Positions 17,870 to 27,671 of a stretch of DNA of 64,000 bases are shown one piece after another. Positions within the stretch are counted from its first letter, which is position 1; every line of letters begins with the position of its first letter. The DNA is from Planctomycetaceae bacterium. Its GTDB lineage: Bacteria; Planctomycetota; Planctomycetia; Pirellulales; Pirellulaceae. The translations under genes and the position numbers were made by a program. Location: NCBI GenBank assembly GCA_020638995.1, contig JACKHM010000001.1, forward strand, positions 868,001 through 932,000. Direction: 5' to 3'. A model generated the notes under the pieces. That model did no database searches. It was not told where the DNA came from and worked only from the letters and a program-made list of their open reading frames with translations.

Positions 17870-20800
17870 CTAACCGCCACTCCTCAGGTACGCGAGAAGA
17901 TCTGCGACATCCTCTGCGGTGAACGTGTTGAGCAACCCGTTCGGCATCCATGAAGTGTGTGATGGTTCAAGCTGGTCGATCTCCTGTTTCTCAATTTCGG
18001 TAATGGCATACGGATCGAGGGCGTTGGTAGATAGACGCAACTTTGTCGAGCGATAGTCTCCTCCAAGTGCGATGATCCCGACGAACACACGACCGTTCTT
18101 GGTGACAACTTGAATCGACTGGTACTTTTCCGGAATCACTTTCGAGGGCTCGATCATTGAAGTCAGCAAATCGTGTTGATTGAAACGCCGGCTGACATTC
18201 GTAAGATCAGGACCAACTAAGCGACCGTAACCGCCAACGCGATGACAGTGTACACAAGACGCCTCGGCGAACACTCTTTTGCCTCGCGCGATGTCACTTT
18301 GCGAGTCAACTTGTCCGAGCGCAGCAGTCAAAGTTTCGAGTGTCCACTCTGCCACGATTGGTCGCCGAACCGTGACCAGCGGCACGCGCTCGTCAACAGG
18401 GTCGCTGAGGCGTATCACATCCATCAGGGTCTCGCGAACATCGGAACCTAGTGATTCAATCGCCTCGTCGCGGATTTTGGTGACGAAGTCGGTCATGCCC
18501 TGCCCTCCAACGTAGTCCCTTGTTCCCGCCAGCAAATGAAAGTAAGTCCTTCGATACGCTGGCGTCCAACCGAGTTGAGCATTTCGTAGAACAAACAAAA
18601 AGTGCATCTGTTCGGCCTGCGCAGTCGTACGCGTGGCCAGATCGATCGTCGTCGCGACGACGTTCCGCGAGTCTAGTCGTACCAACAGTTCACTCGCGAT
18701 TTGATTGACCGAATACTCTCGGTCGGGGTAGGTGTTTTCCAACTTTGCGATCAACTTCTTCTTCAGCTTAGTTGGTGGTTCCCAATGCCGAGTGCAAAGA
18801 GCCACAGTGTAAACCGCGGTTTCGCGCCACGATCGGCTTAACTCGGGCCAATCCAGTTCACAAATCCGCTCGATGATCTTCGCTCGAGAGGATCTATCGC
18901 CGCTGCGGGCTAACGACAACAGCGCCGACAAGGCAATTTTCTCATTCGTCTCAGACAGGGCGGACTGTTTCCACTCGGACACATCTGCCTGTTCCAGCAA
19001 GTTCCTGGCAGCCGCGCGAATCCAGGGATCGTCGCTGCCAAGTTGTGAATTGAATCCACTCGCGCCCGCCGTGAGTTCAGCCTCAAGACGACGTCGCTCG
19101 GCATGCGCGGCATCGGCGTTCGCTCGGCGATACTGCTGTTGTTCAGAGAGCGACCTGGTCGGCAGTTCGATGCCCGTGTAACGAATCCGGTACAAGGCAG
19201 ACTGCGTGGCACGACCGCCAGTGATCAGATACATCGAACCGTCCGGACTAAAGTCGAGGTCGGTGACGTTAAGTGGCCGACCCTGCAGAAACGTCTCAGC
19301 CATCATCAAATAGCTGCTACCCCTAGGGATAGCGTGAACCGCAATGACGCGACCATATGTCCAGTCCAGCACGAACAACGCCTCGCGGTACCGAGTAGGA
19401 AAACCACTGCGAGTACCAAACTTCACGGCAGTTGGCGACCCTTTGCCAATGTTAAATCCTGGGACCGCGTTATCGGGATGGTCCGGATAATACGGCGGCC
19501 ACTGCTTCGTGACACCTCGCCAGCCAAAATCACCGCCAATCGCCAGGTGATTAACGCGAGTCGGTCGATACCACGGAGCCCCCATGTCGTACTCGGCATC
19601 CGCGTCGTAGGTAAAACAATCGCCGCGAGCATTAAACGCGATCCCGAACGGGTTCCGCAATCCGCTGGTTAGCAATTCGATAGCTTTGCTTTTCGAGTCG
19701 ACTCGCAGCACATGCCCTTCACTTGTCTTGATACCGTGTCGCGAATCACGGTAGGGCGACGTGTAGTCCCGAGCATCGGTGGGCAAATCAACTGAGTCAC
19801 CCTGAATGCTGTAAATCTTGCCGTCGGGCCCCAGCGTCAGATCGTTGCGTCCGTGCCCGACGCCACCGCTGGACTCATAGACCAACTCGGGATCGCCGAA
19901 CTTACTGTTGTCGAGCATCGGCAAGCGATAAAGACCCTTCGAGTTGTTGGCATTCACATAGAGATCGTCGCCGACAAACAGTAGTCCCCGGCACTCCTTC
20001 ATCGTGTCGTTGATCGTCTCGACAAGTTCAACGTCCCCTGCCGCGTTCAGCGTCAGCCGGAGCAGGCCAGCTTTCTCTTTGCCAATGACCAGTCGTCCTG
20101 AGGCATCTGTAACCAACGAGATCCACGAGTCTTCGTCCTCCTGCGCCGATCGCAGTAATTCAATCTCATACCCTTGGGGTAACTGAAATGAAGCAGGGTC
20201 TGTCCCTTCGCGAACTCCTATGGCTTGCTTCCACTGGTCATAGTTTTCGGCAACATCGATATCGGTGCTCAGTTCAGGCGGGGTCAGCAATCGGTCGTCC
20301 ACTCTGCCAAGCAGCGATGGTGCCTGCCAATCGGAATCTTCAAACTCATTTTCAACCCACCCCGCCACCGATGTCGTCCTGCAGAGCCACCCTTCATCGG
20401 TCACGATTTTGCGATTGGTCCCGTCAGCGAATTTGAGGTCGAGCTGGACGAAACCAGCACAACGCAGCGGGGGACAGTCGCGAAGTTGCATCGCAATCGC
20501 AAGACGCCCTTGCCGACACAACTCAGTCACTTCGACTTGCAATACGGGGTCGTAGGGTTCGAGTTCGGCAATTAGTTTGCCACCAACGAAGATCTCGACG
20601 AACGTCCCGTCACCGCAGCCTCGAAGCGTCGCGGAGATAACGGGTTGTTCCACTGAGACGGTCTGGCGAAAGCAGCCCGCACCCACGCCGCCTGTCGTCG
20701 AGCGGCAACTCAGCCAATGTGGTTGAGCAATGCCGGTCGATACCAAAGTTGCAAGTAAGGCGAAGCAAATCACGAAGGTAAGAGGTGGAATTCGAATCAA
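17870..20800 (-). CDS. PVC-type haem-binding dehydrogenase (propeller + HEAT-like + cytochrome c)
   Basis: A 976-residue secreted protein. After a signal peptide (about 1-25, ending GIAQ) and a jelly-roll-like N-terminus comes a glucose/sorbosone-dehydrogenase-like propeller (residues ~200-545; SLVTDASGRLVIGKE, GVGHGRNDLTLGPDGKIYSI, GLRNPFGIAFNARGDCFTYD). A helical region (~560-800) follows, and then a C-terminal cytochrome c domain with CVHCH at about residue 848 and a distal Met in SWMPNGLLNTFT. The whole matches planctomycete 'PVC-type heme-binding CxxCH' membrane-bound dehydrogenases, thought to oxidise a sugar or alcohol in the periplasm and pass electrons to the haem. Substrate unknown. 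The start appears to be TTG at 20800 with GGAG 9 bases upstream. Confidence 0.88.
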   Translation of the reverse strand: MIRIPPLTFVICFALLATLVSTGIAQPHWLSCRSTTGGVGAGCFRQTVSVEQPVISATLRGCGDGTFVEIFVGGKLIAELEPYDPVLQVEVTELCRQGRLAIAMQLRDCPPLRCAGFVQLDLKFADGTNRKIVTDEGWLCRTTSVAGWVENEFEDSDWQAPSLLGRVDDRLLTPPELSTDIDVAENYDQWKQAIGVREGTDPASFQLPQGYEIELLRSAQEDEDSWISLVTDASGRLVIGKEKAGLLRLTLNAAGDVELVETINDTMKECRGLLFVGDDLYVNANNSKGLYRLPMLDNSKFGDPELVYESSGGVGHGRNDLTLGPDGKIYSIQGDSVDLPTDARDYTSPYRDSRHGIKTSEGHVLRVDSKSKAIELLTSGLRNPFGIAFNARGDCFTYDADAEYDMGAPWYRPTRVNHLAIGGDFGWRGVTKQWPPYYPDHPDNAVPGFNIGKGSPTAVKFGTRSGFPTRYREALFVLDWTYGRVIAVHAIPRGSSYLMMAETFLQGRPLNVTDLDFSPDGSMYLITGGRATQSALYRIRYTGIELPTRSLSEQQQYRRANADAAHAERRRLEAELTAGASGFNSQLGSDDPWIRAAARNLLEQADVSEWKQSALSETNEKIALSALLSLARSGDRSSRAKIIERICELDWPELSRSWRETAVYTVALCTRHWEPPTKLKKKLIAKLENTYPDREYSVNQIASELLVRLDSRNVVATTIDLATRTTAQAEQMHFLFVLRNAQLGWTPAYRRTYFHLLAGTRDYVGGQGMTDFVTKIRDEAIESLGSDVRETLMDVIRLSDPVDERVPLVTVRRPIVAEWTLETLTAALGQVDSQSDIARGKRVFAEASCVHCHRVGGYGRLVGPDLTNVSRRFNQHDLLTSMIEPSKVIPEKYQSIQVVTKNGRVFVGIIALGGDYRSTKLRLSTNALDPYAITEIEKQEIDQLEPSHTSWMPNGLLNTFTAEDVADLLAYLRSGG

Positions 20801-20878
20801 GTTTCACAGCTCCAGTGTGATTCTACTGCGGAACGGTCTCGCGACTCGATTCTAGCGTCCTGATTCACCAATCGCGAG

Positions 20879-21559
20879 TCACGGCAATCGCGAAGCAATT
20901 TCGCGAAGAGAGCGAATGCTGTCCGGGACACTCGCAGAATGCTCGCGATTCAACAGCAAGCTGTGCCAACCTGCCTCCGCTGCGCCGGCGATATCATTGG
21001 CCGGGTCATCGCCGACCATCAAAAGTTCATCGGGGAACAGATTCAATTCAACTTCGATTGCCCGAAAAAATTGGACCGCAGGCTTGGCGAATCCTACCTG
21101 CGAGGAGACGAAGATCTCTTGGACCTGATTCAATGGAGGCAACTTAGGCACGATCGCCAACAGTCGATTATCGAAATTCGAACCGATCGCAGTTTGGTAC
21201 CCGCGCAGTTTGAGGTCCGCGAGAGCAGCCGCAGCGTCTTCATTGACGGACCAGCTCGCAGGCCGGGCAAAGTGGTCCCATAATTCACAAAACAATCGAT
21301 CTGTATCTTCGAGGTCACTGAACACTCCAGCCACTATTTGCCTCCAACGCTGAAGTTCAATCTCCTCGTCGGTCGTTGTCTGGTGCGAGAAGGCCAGCAA
21401 CACGCGGTGAAAGTTTCGCGCGATGTCCTCTCTCGTCAGTTGCGAACCGTGTTGAAAACCGAGTTCTTTATATGCAACGGAGACTGGCGGATCGGGATGG
21501 ATCAGCGTGCCGACTGCGTCGAATACGACCGCACGAACGGATTTCAAGTTCGTTGCCAC
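20879..21559 (-). CDS. HAD-superfamily hydrolase-like protein (HDHD3-like)
   Basis: A HAD-fold protein of about 226 residues. Motif I reads VVFDAVGTLIHP: the nucleophile Asp is present but the usual second Asp (DxD) is Val. Motif II is IGSNFDNRL, motif III includes the Lys in VGFAKPAVQFF, and motif IV is MVGDDPANDI. Loss of the second Asp, which acts as general acid/base, also occurs in HDHD3-like proteins, and phosphatase activity is uncertain. The start is taken as the GTG at 21559, 8 bases after the rseP stop; an ATG at 21628 inside rseP would add 23 residues that are not family-like. It is the last gene of the dxr-rseP-HAD cluster. Confidence 0.75.
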   Translation of the reverse strand: MATNLKSVRAVVFDAVGTLIHPDPPVSVAYKELGFQHGSQLTREDIARNFHRVLLAFSHQTTTDEEIELQRWRQIVAGVFSDLEDTDRLFCELWDHFARPASWSVNEDAAAALADLKLRGYQTAIGSNFDNRLLAIVPKLPPLNQVQEIFVSSQVGFAKPAVQFFRAIEVELNLFPDELLMVGDDPANDIAGAAEAGWHSLLLNREHSASVPDSIRSLREIASRLP

Positions 21560-21567
21560 TCGGCGGT

Positions 21568-23733
21568 TTAAAAGAAGAGTCGATTGATGTCCAACCCAAC
21601 GACAAAGATCATCAAGCACAACAGACAACCGACACCTGCTAACGTCAACGCAATTTGCACACGTTCATTAACAGGCTTGCCAGAGATGCCCTCCCACAGC
21701 AAGAAGATAAAGTGTCCGCCGTCGAGGGCAGGGATCGGCATGAAGTTGACGACCGCCAGATTCGCGCTCAGGAAAGTTAGAAAGATCAACAAGCGTGGCA
21801 AGCCTTCCGAAGCTTCGGAACCGGCAACCGCAGCGATCACGAGCGGCCCGCCGACATTGGTCAGCGCGATGCGTCCGGTAACAAGTTTCTTCAAAAACAG
21901 CACTACACGATTGGCGTCTTCCCAAGTGCGTCCAGCACCCAGCGACACGGCTTCGCTCCAAGTTTGCGCGACATAAGTTTCAGACTTCATCGTCAACCGC
22001 AAGCCGCGATCCGGATTCAAATCGTCCGTCGGTATCGGCTTGAGCTTAAAGTCCTGCAGCTGACCGCCCCGTTGCACAGACAGATTCAACGACACCTCTT
22101 CGGGAAGGTATTGACAGGCATTGAAGACGGCGGTCCAGGCGACGTTCGTGTCATCAAGCTTCAGTGGCTGTTCATTATTCGCGCTGCGTTCGGCGCGGTC
22201 CTTCGGGTTGTCGTACAGCGCTTTGAATGCGACCGCGACATCACCCGCTTGGATGCCTGCCTGATCCGCGGGACTGCCTTCGATTACCGATTGAACTTCA
22301 CGGTCGATTTGAAACGCCAGGCCCAAGGCGACTGATGCCATCGGAGAATTCTCGGAGAAAGTCCAATCGAACTCCGTGGGTGTTCGCGGCGTTACGCGAA
22401 GCGTTACCGGTTCTTCCTTGCGACGAACTTGAATCTCAATTTCCTGTTCGTGATAGGGCCGTAGTTGCGTCGGCAGTGACATGGGATCACCGAGCGGCTG
22501 GCCCGCGATGGTTTCGATAAGGTCCCCCGCCTGAAATCCGGCAGCCTCGGCCGGCGAGCCAGGACGAATGCCAACAATCGGGCCAGCTTTCATCACCAGC
22601 CCGAGGCCGCGAATGCGATTCGGTTCTATCGTCACATCAAGCGTCGTCTTGTTCGTGTCATCGCCGCTCGACTGTTCCGAACGCTCGATCGAAAGCGTGA
22701 GCGACTTGTCGAAGTCACGAGCCAGCATTTTGTTCAACTCATAGGCATTATGAACGGCGGTTCCGTTGACTGCTGTGATTGTGTCGCCGCTCTTCAGCTC
22801 TGGCGAAGCCGAAGCAGCCGCGCTGCCAGTGAAGGTCGGCTTCTCGGGAGCGAGCGTGCAAGTCTGCGCCGGTGCGATACCAAGTAGGCGGCGTTTCTGC
22901 CCCGGGATATTGATCGTGCTAGGAACAATGCTGTAGGAGTGCTCTTTGCCAGCGGCATCCTGGGTAACGATGCGCAAGGCTTCTCCATCATCAACCATGT
23001 TGACGCCGTTGCTCAGATCCCAAGTAAACCGCAAGAACGACTTTCGCTGTTCGCGGTCACCCACTTGTACGATCCGGCTTGCGGGCTCAATACCGTTCAT
23101 CCAGGCTGGGCTGCCAGGTACCACACCGCCCACCTCGCACGGCGTATACGGCACACCTGCGCGAAATGCGAAGGAAGCGAAAACAACGGCAAAGACCAAG
23201 TTCATGATCACCCCCGCGGAGATGATTCCCATCCGCTGGGGCACCGACTTGGCAGGAAAGCTTCGAGGATCGAGCTCGTATTCTTCATCGCTCCGACCAC
23301 CCGGGTCAGCACTGACAGAAGTTGTTTGCGGCGCGTCGTGAGAAGTATTGTGGTCACTCTCGCCGCTCGCTGTCGGGTCATCCTTGACCTTCTTCACTCG
23401 AATTCGTTCCATTTCCGCCTGGGCCGCTCGGGGATCATCATCTTGGCCGAGCATTTTCACGTAACCGCCCAGCGGGATGATTCCAACACCGTACTCAGTC
23501 TCACCCCATTGGAAGTGGCAAAGCTTCGAGGGCAATTGAAAACCGAAGATTTTTATCGGGACATCGAAACCGACGTAGAACTTTTCGCACTTCACACCGA
23601 ACCACTTGGCGACGAGGAAGTGTCCCAGCTCATGAACGAAGATCACGAACCCTAGACCAGCCGCGACGCTGCCGATCTGCCAGGCACGATCGCTGAACGC
23701 CTGGATGTTGAACGCAATTAAGTACAAACCCAC
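21568..23733 (-). CDS. rseP: RIP metalloprotease RseP (site-2 protease) with four PDZ-like domains
   Basis: A 721-residue integral membrane zinc protease of the S2P/M50 family. The active-site helix FVIFVHELGHFLVAKWFG carries HELGH at residues 34-38, and the second metal site is in VNFMPIPALDGGHFIFLLWE near the C-terminus. It is much longer than E. coli RseP (about 450): a charged linker (ERIRVKKVKDDPTASGE onward, about residues 110-160) and four PDZ-like repeats (GVVPGSPAWMNG, SASPELKSGDTI, GIRPGSPAEAAGFQAGD, VIEGSPADQAGIQAGD) lie between the catalytic halves. The enzyme cleaves membrane-spanning anti-sigma factors or signal-peptide remnants. The start is GTG at 23733 and overlaps the end of dxr by 16 bases, so the two are co-translated. 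Confidence 0.93.
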   Translation of the reverse strand: MGLYLIAFNIQAFSDRAWQIGSVAAGLGFVIFVHELGHFLVAKWFGVKCEKFYVGFDVPIKIFGFQLPSKLCHFQWGETEYGVGIIPLGGYVKMLGQDDDPRAAQAEMERIRVKKVKDDPTASGESDHNTSHDAPQTTSVSADPGGRSDEEYELDPRSFPAKSVPQRMGIISAGVIMNLVFAVVFASFAFRAGVPYTPCEVGGVVPGSPAWMNGIEPASRIVQVGDREQRKSFLRFTWDLSNGVNMVDDGEALRIVTQDAAGKEHSYSIVPSTINIPGQKRRLLGIAPAQTCTLAPEKPTFTGSAAASASPELKSGDTITAVNGTAVHNAYELNKMLARDFDKSLTLSIERSEQSSGDDTNKTTLDVTIEPNRIRGLGLVMKAGPIVGIRPGSPAEAAGFQAGDLIETIAGQPLGDPMSLPTQLRPYHEQEIEIQVRRKEEPVTLRVTPRTPTEFDWTFSENSPMASVALGLAFQIDREVQSVIEGSPADQAGIQAGDVAVAFKALYDNPKDRAERSANNEQPLKLDDTNVAWTAVFNACQYLPEEVSLNLSVQRGGQLQDFKLKPIPTDDLNPDRGLRLTMKSETYVAQTWSEAVSLGAGRTWEDANRVVLFLKKLVTGRIALTNVGGPLVIAAVAGSEASEGLPRLLIFLTFLSANLAVVNFMPIPALDGGHFIFLLWEGISGKPVNERVQIALTLAGVGCLLCLMIFVVGLDINRLFF

Positions 23734-24881
23734 CGTGTAACCTCCTCACGAGCCCATGCGTCGAGCTCGATCAATCTTTCCAATGTCGGATTGTCGTCGA
23801 AATGATGGTTATCCAGTACAGATCGACACGCAGGCACGATCTCTGTGAATGACAAATGACCTTCCAGGAAACCGCCAACGGCGGCCTCATTCGCCGCGTT
23901 AAGAACGGCACCTGCCGTCCCGCCAACGCGGGCAACTTCGTGTCCCAAACCGATTGCTGGAAAGCGATCGAGGTCCGGTGGCTCGAATTCTAGTCTCATC
24001 GCCGCCGCCAAATCCAGCTTTGGCGATGGGCATTCGCAGCGTTCTGGGTACGTCAAAGCATACTGAATAGGCAGCTTCATGTCTGGCGGGCTAAGTTGAG
24101 CCAAAACCGATCCATCGCAAAACTCAACAAACGAGTGAACGATCGACTGCGGGTGGACGACAACGTCGATCTGGTCCGGTTCCAAATTAAACAGCCAGCG
24201 AGCTTCAATAATCTCAAGCGCTTTGTTCATCATTGTGGCAGAGTCAACGGTGATTTTTGGTCCCATCTCCCACGTGGGGTGCGCTAGGGCCTCGTCGACA
24301 GAGACTTGAGCGAGTTGGGCGGATGTGTGCCGCCGAAACGGTCCGCCGCTAGCTGTCAAAATAACGCGTTTTACATCTCGACGCCGACCGGCTTCCATCG
24401 CTTGGAACACGGCACTGTGTTCGCTATCCACGGGCAAGATCTTGGCACCGCGGTCTTCGGCCAATCGCATCACTTGCCGCCCTGCCATCACAAGCGTCTC
24501 TTTGTTAGCGAGCGCAACGGTCTTCCCCGCTTCCAGCGCAGCCCAGGTGCCCGTCAGTCCCGCGCTGCCGACAATCGCCGCAACGACGATATCGACTTCC
24601 GCGCGCGACACTAGCGATCGGATACCGTCCGTCCCAAGCAGCAATTCGGCCCCAGAAGGCTTCTCCGACCATTCAAAACCACTTGCGTGCGCGGCATCTG
24701 CGGCGACAATCCAATGTGGACGGAACTGATTGGCCTGATCGCAGAGTTGTGCGAGCCGTGATCTTGCGGTGAGACCAATAACACGAAACCGTTCTGGAGA
24801 CGCGGCGACGACATCGAGCGTACTTCGCCCAATGCTTCCGGTTGATCCGAGAATCGCGATATTACGGACACGGTCGCTCAT
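23718..24881 (-). CDS. dxr: 1-deoxy-D-xylulose-5-phosphate reductoisomerase
   Basis: A 387-residue enzyme of the MEP isoprenoid pathway that converts DXP to 2-C-methyl-D-erythritol 4-phosphate with NADPH in the cytoplasm. Visible signatures are the NADPH loop ILGSTGSIGRSTLDVV (about 10-25), ALANKETLVMAG, the metal-binding PVDSEHSAVFQ, GPKITVDSATMMNKALEI, and the C-terminal NAANEAAVGGFL. Length is normal for the family. The start at 24881 (MSDRVRN) directly precedes the Rossmann strand; an upstream in-frame extension of 24 codons is not conserved-looking. It heads the operon with rseP and the HAD gene, an order reminiscent of dxr and rseP linkage in many bacteria, and is divergent from ftsH. 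Confidence 0.95.
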   Translation of the reverse strand: MSDRVRNIAILGSTGSIGRSTLDVVAASPERFRVIGLTARSRLAQLCDQANQFRPHWIVAADAAHASGFEWSEKPSGAELLLGTDGIRSLVSRAEVDIVVAAIVGSAGLTGTWAALEAGKTVALANKETLVMAGRQVMRLAEDRGAKILPVDSEHSAVFQAMEAGRRRDVKRVILTASGGPFRRHTSAQLAQVSVDEALAHPTWEMGPKITVDSATMMNKALEIIEARWLFNLEPDQIDVVVHPQSIVHSFVEFCDGSVLAQLSPPDMKLPIQYALTYPERCECPSPKLDLAAAMRLEFEPPDLDRFPAIGLGHEVARVGGTAGAVLNAANEAAVGGFLEGHLSFTEIVPACRSVLDNHHFDDNPTLERLIELDAWAREEVTRWVCT

Positions 24882-25080
24882 TGAAACGAAATTGACCTTC
24901 AGTTGAGACCAGACTTTCAGAGTTTTGGAGACTTCGAAAGTCTTTTGCCACACACGAACGACCTTGTGTATGTAACCATAAAACGGCTAAGGTATTGTGC
25001 TGCTGGGACTTCGGCGATGACAGGGCATTCTATTTCCGGGTACATCCAGCGACAAGACGGATCGTCGCCCCGACGGGGTG

Positions 25081-25086
25081 TATAAT
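25081..25086 (+). promoter_or_regulatory. possible -10 box of the ftsH promoter
   Basis: TATAAT, preceded directly by GTG, lies 56 bases before the ftsH start in the dxr-ftsH divergent region (24882-25141). No good -35 box is seen at normal spacing, so an alternative sigma factor or activator may be involved. Confidence 0.4.
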
Positions 25087-25141
25087 TGCAAACTTACGAC
25101 ATACCAAGCACTAAGTCACGGGTAACGTGGAGTAACGCTAG

Positions 25142-27229
25142 ATGAGCCAGGATGAAGGCCCAAGCCGAAGATCAAACGACGGAAGAGGCCCAACAGGGGG
25201 GCAGAATTTTCTGTGGTATATGGCGATTGCCGTGCTCGGGATCACTCTCGTAGCGTTGTACGTCGCCAACCTGAATGTACCTGTGATCGACTATCCGGAC
25301 CTGGTTGAGTTGATCCAGAACAGCAAGCACACCAAGAAGTACGGCCCGCTCGAAGAAGGCATGCGAGGCGATATCGTAGTGCAAAGTAAGGGCGCTAACG
25401 GAGCGCTGATTCGTGACCGTTTTAGCAATTTGCGGGACGTCACGATTTCCGATCGCACCGTCACCGGTAAAGTCGATTACCAACGCATCACTCCCACTCC
25501 AACAGATTCTAAACCCGTCGAGCGAACTTTTCGAACGAATATCGTCCCCAGTGAAGGGACGATCGACGAACTGCGGAACATGCTGAACACCAGCAACATC
25601 ACACACAGCTTTGATGCCGAACCCAGCATCTGGAAAACACACGGACTGTTGTTTGTGCTCACTGGAATGGTGATCGTCTTCTTCGTCGTCATGATGCGGA
25701 GATTAGGTGGAGCCGGTTCACCGATGTCGTTCGGTCGCAGTCGCGGCAAGCTATACGCCCAAGAGGATCTCGGACTTACGTTTGACGACGCCGCCGGCAT
25801 CGACGAGGCTGTTGAAGAAGTAAAGGAAGTGGTCGACTTCCTGCGGAACGCAGAGAAGTACCAAAAAGTAGGTGGCCGAATTCCCAAAGGTGTACTGTTG
25901 GTTGGTCCGCCAGGCACCGGAAAGACTCTGCTCGCTAAGGCAGTTGCGGGCGAAGCGGGCGTGCCGTTCTTTAGCCTGTCGGGTAGCGACTTTGTCGAGA
26001 TGTTTGTCGGTGTCGGAGCAGCTCGCGTCCGCGACATGTTCCAACAAGCCGAAGCGAAGGCTCCATGCATCATCTTCATCGACGAATTGGACGCGCTGGG
26101 AAAGAGTCGCGGCTCTGGAATGGTAGGTGGTCACGACGAACGAGAGCAGACGCTAAACGCACTGCTTGTCGAAATGGACGGCTTTACGTCGAACAGCGGC
26201 GTAATCGTCATGGCAGCCACCAACCGTCCTGAGACTTTGGACCCCGCATTGTTGCGACCAGGCCGCTTTGATCGGCATGTGCTAGTCGATCGACCGGATA
26301 TCCGAGGTCGTGAAGCGATCTTGAAGGTTCACGTCAAGAGCGTCAAGCTCGACGATTCAGTCGACTTGGCCGATGTCGCGGGAATCACGCCGGGATTCGT
26401 CGGAGCAGACCTCGCGAACCTCGTCAATGAAGCGGCGTTGTTAAGCGCACGTCACGACAAGGCCACCGTCGGAATGAAGGAATTTAACGAAGGTGTCGAA
26501 CGTGTCACCGCGGGCCTCGAAAAGAAGCAGCGGATCATGAACGAGGACGAAAAACAGCGAGTGGCCTACCACGAGTCGGGCCATGCGCTGGTTGCTTACT
26601 CGTTACCGAACACCGATCCCGTCCACAAGGTTTCGATCATTCCGCGCGGACTTGCGGCACTTGGCTACACCATGCAGCGTCCCGATGGTGATCGCTTTTT
26701 GATGACTCAATCCGAGCTCGAAAGCCGGATTCAAGTGCTGCTCGCCGGGACAATGGCAGAAGAGATGATTTACCAGGATATCTCAACTGGTGCGCAAAAT
26801 GACCTCGAACGGGCCACCAGCATCGCTCGCAGCATGGTCATGGAATACGGAATGAGCCGCCTCGGACGCGTGAATTATCGTGAGTCGAATCGATCGCCTT
26901 TTCTGGCTGCAGCGGGTGGCGAAGAAAACCTGCGTTCACACAGCGAACGTACCGCGCGAGAGATCGACGAAGAGACGAAGCGGATTATCGACGAATCGCT
27001 CGAAAAAGTGCGACACATCTTGGAGGTTCGCCGCGAAGCATTGGTGGCATTGACGAAGCTTTTAATCGAGGTCGAGTCCGTCGATGCCAGTGAACTGAAA
27101 CGGATCATCGAAGACTCTTCCCCGGGGCCAGTCGTTGTCCCAGGCACACTTCCCAAAGACCGTGCCAAAGACAAAGAGCCTGAAGTGACCGACCGATCCG
27201 AAGGCGGAGTCGCCGAACACAGCGGCTAG
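25142..27229 (+). CDS. ftsH: ATP-dependent zinc metalloprotease FtsH
   Basis: A 695-residue AAA+ membrane protease. Two transmembrane helices (about 23-43 and 168-187) flank a periplasmic domain. Walker A GPPGTGKT is at 255-262, Walker B IIFIDE at 310-315, the second region of homology NRPETLDPALLRPGRFDR at about 361-378, and the zinc site HESGH at 477-481. It degrades misfolded or regulatory membrane and cytosolic proteins. The C-terminal tail is acidic and proline-containing. The start ATG follows GGAG by 9 bases. Pairing with divergent dxr-rseP puts two membrane proteolysis genes side by side. Confidence 0.96.
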   Translation: MSQDEGPSRRSNDGRGPTGGQNFLWYMAIAVLGITLVALYVANLNVPVIDYPDLVELIQNSKHTKKYGPLEEGMRGDIVVQSKGANGALIRDRFSNLRDVTISDRTVTGKVDYQRITPTPTDSKPVERTFRTNIVPSEGTIDELRNMLNTSNITHSFDAEPSIWKTHGLLFVLTGMVIVFFVVMMRRLGGAGSPMSFGRSRGKLYAQEDLGLTFDDAAGIDEAVEEVKEVVDFLRNAEKYQKVGGRIPKGVLLVGPPGTGKTLLAKAVAGEAGVPFFSLSGSDFVEMFVGVGAARVRDMFQQAEAKAPCIIFIDELDALGKSRGSGMVGGHDEREQTLNALLVEMDGFTSNSGVIVMAATNRPETLDPALLRPGRFDRHVLVDRPDIRGREAILKVHVKSVKLDDSVDLADVAGITPGFVGADLANLVNEAALLSARHDKATVGMKEFNEGVERVTAGLEKKQRIMNEDEKQRVAYHESGHALVAYSLPNTDPVHKVSIIPRGLAALGYTMQRPDGDRFLMTQSELESRIQVLLAGTMAEEMIYQDISTGAQNDLERATSIARSMVMEYGMSRLGRVNYRESNRSPFLAAAGGEENLRSHSERTAREIDEETKRIIDESLEKVRHILEVRREALVALTKLLIEVESVDASELKRIIEDSSPGPVVVPGTLPKDRAKDKEPEVTDRSEGGVAEHSG

Positions 27230-27356
27230 GGCGTTGTCATAGCTTAGAACTGCGGCGCCGCCAGCTGCGCCGGCTATGCTGGTGCATGCCAAGTTGAATC
27301 ACCGATAGTATTCGCGTTGGCAAAGCTCTACGAGTCAGTAGCAGGCAAGATCTGTG

Positions 27357-27569
27357 TCAATCATATCGCGGATCGAGATGGCTTCCAATCCAGATGTTGA
27401 CGCCCAGCAATCCAAGTATTCCGAAAATCAGAAAACACATTCCTAGCCCTTCTTCTGACATGAACCCCGCCCACCCACGCGCAACACCACCTTGCAGCAC
27501 CAGGGAAAGTCCACAAGATGCGAATAGCAATGAGCACGCCAAGCGCTCTTGCTTACGAGTTTTGAACAC
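27357..27569 (-). CDS. possible small membrane protein (hypothetical)
   Basis: A 70-codon frame beginning at GTG with two hydrophobic stretches (LACSLLFASCGLSLVLQGG and MCFLIFGILGLLGVNIWIG) and the C-terminus HLDPRYD, which has the make-up of a small inner membrane protein. The frame is open for another 17 hydrophobic codons upstream (LILAGFAVCILVN) but lacks a standard start there. It occupies the otherwise empty space 27230-27671 between ftsH and sdhB; apart from a GCGGCGCCGC palindrome near 27254 I see nothing else there. No recognised family. Confidence 0.35.
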   Translation of the reverse strand: MFKTRKQERLACSLLFASCGLSLVLQGGVARGWAGFMSEEGLGMCFLIFGILGLLGVNIWIGSHLDPRYD

Positions 27570-27671
27570 AGAACCAAGCGAGTTGACGAGAATGCAAACC
27601 GCAAAACCGGCTAGAATCAGTTAAGTCGTCATGCAGCAAAGCTGGTTGTGAACTCAAGAGTAGTTGGTGCC

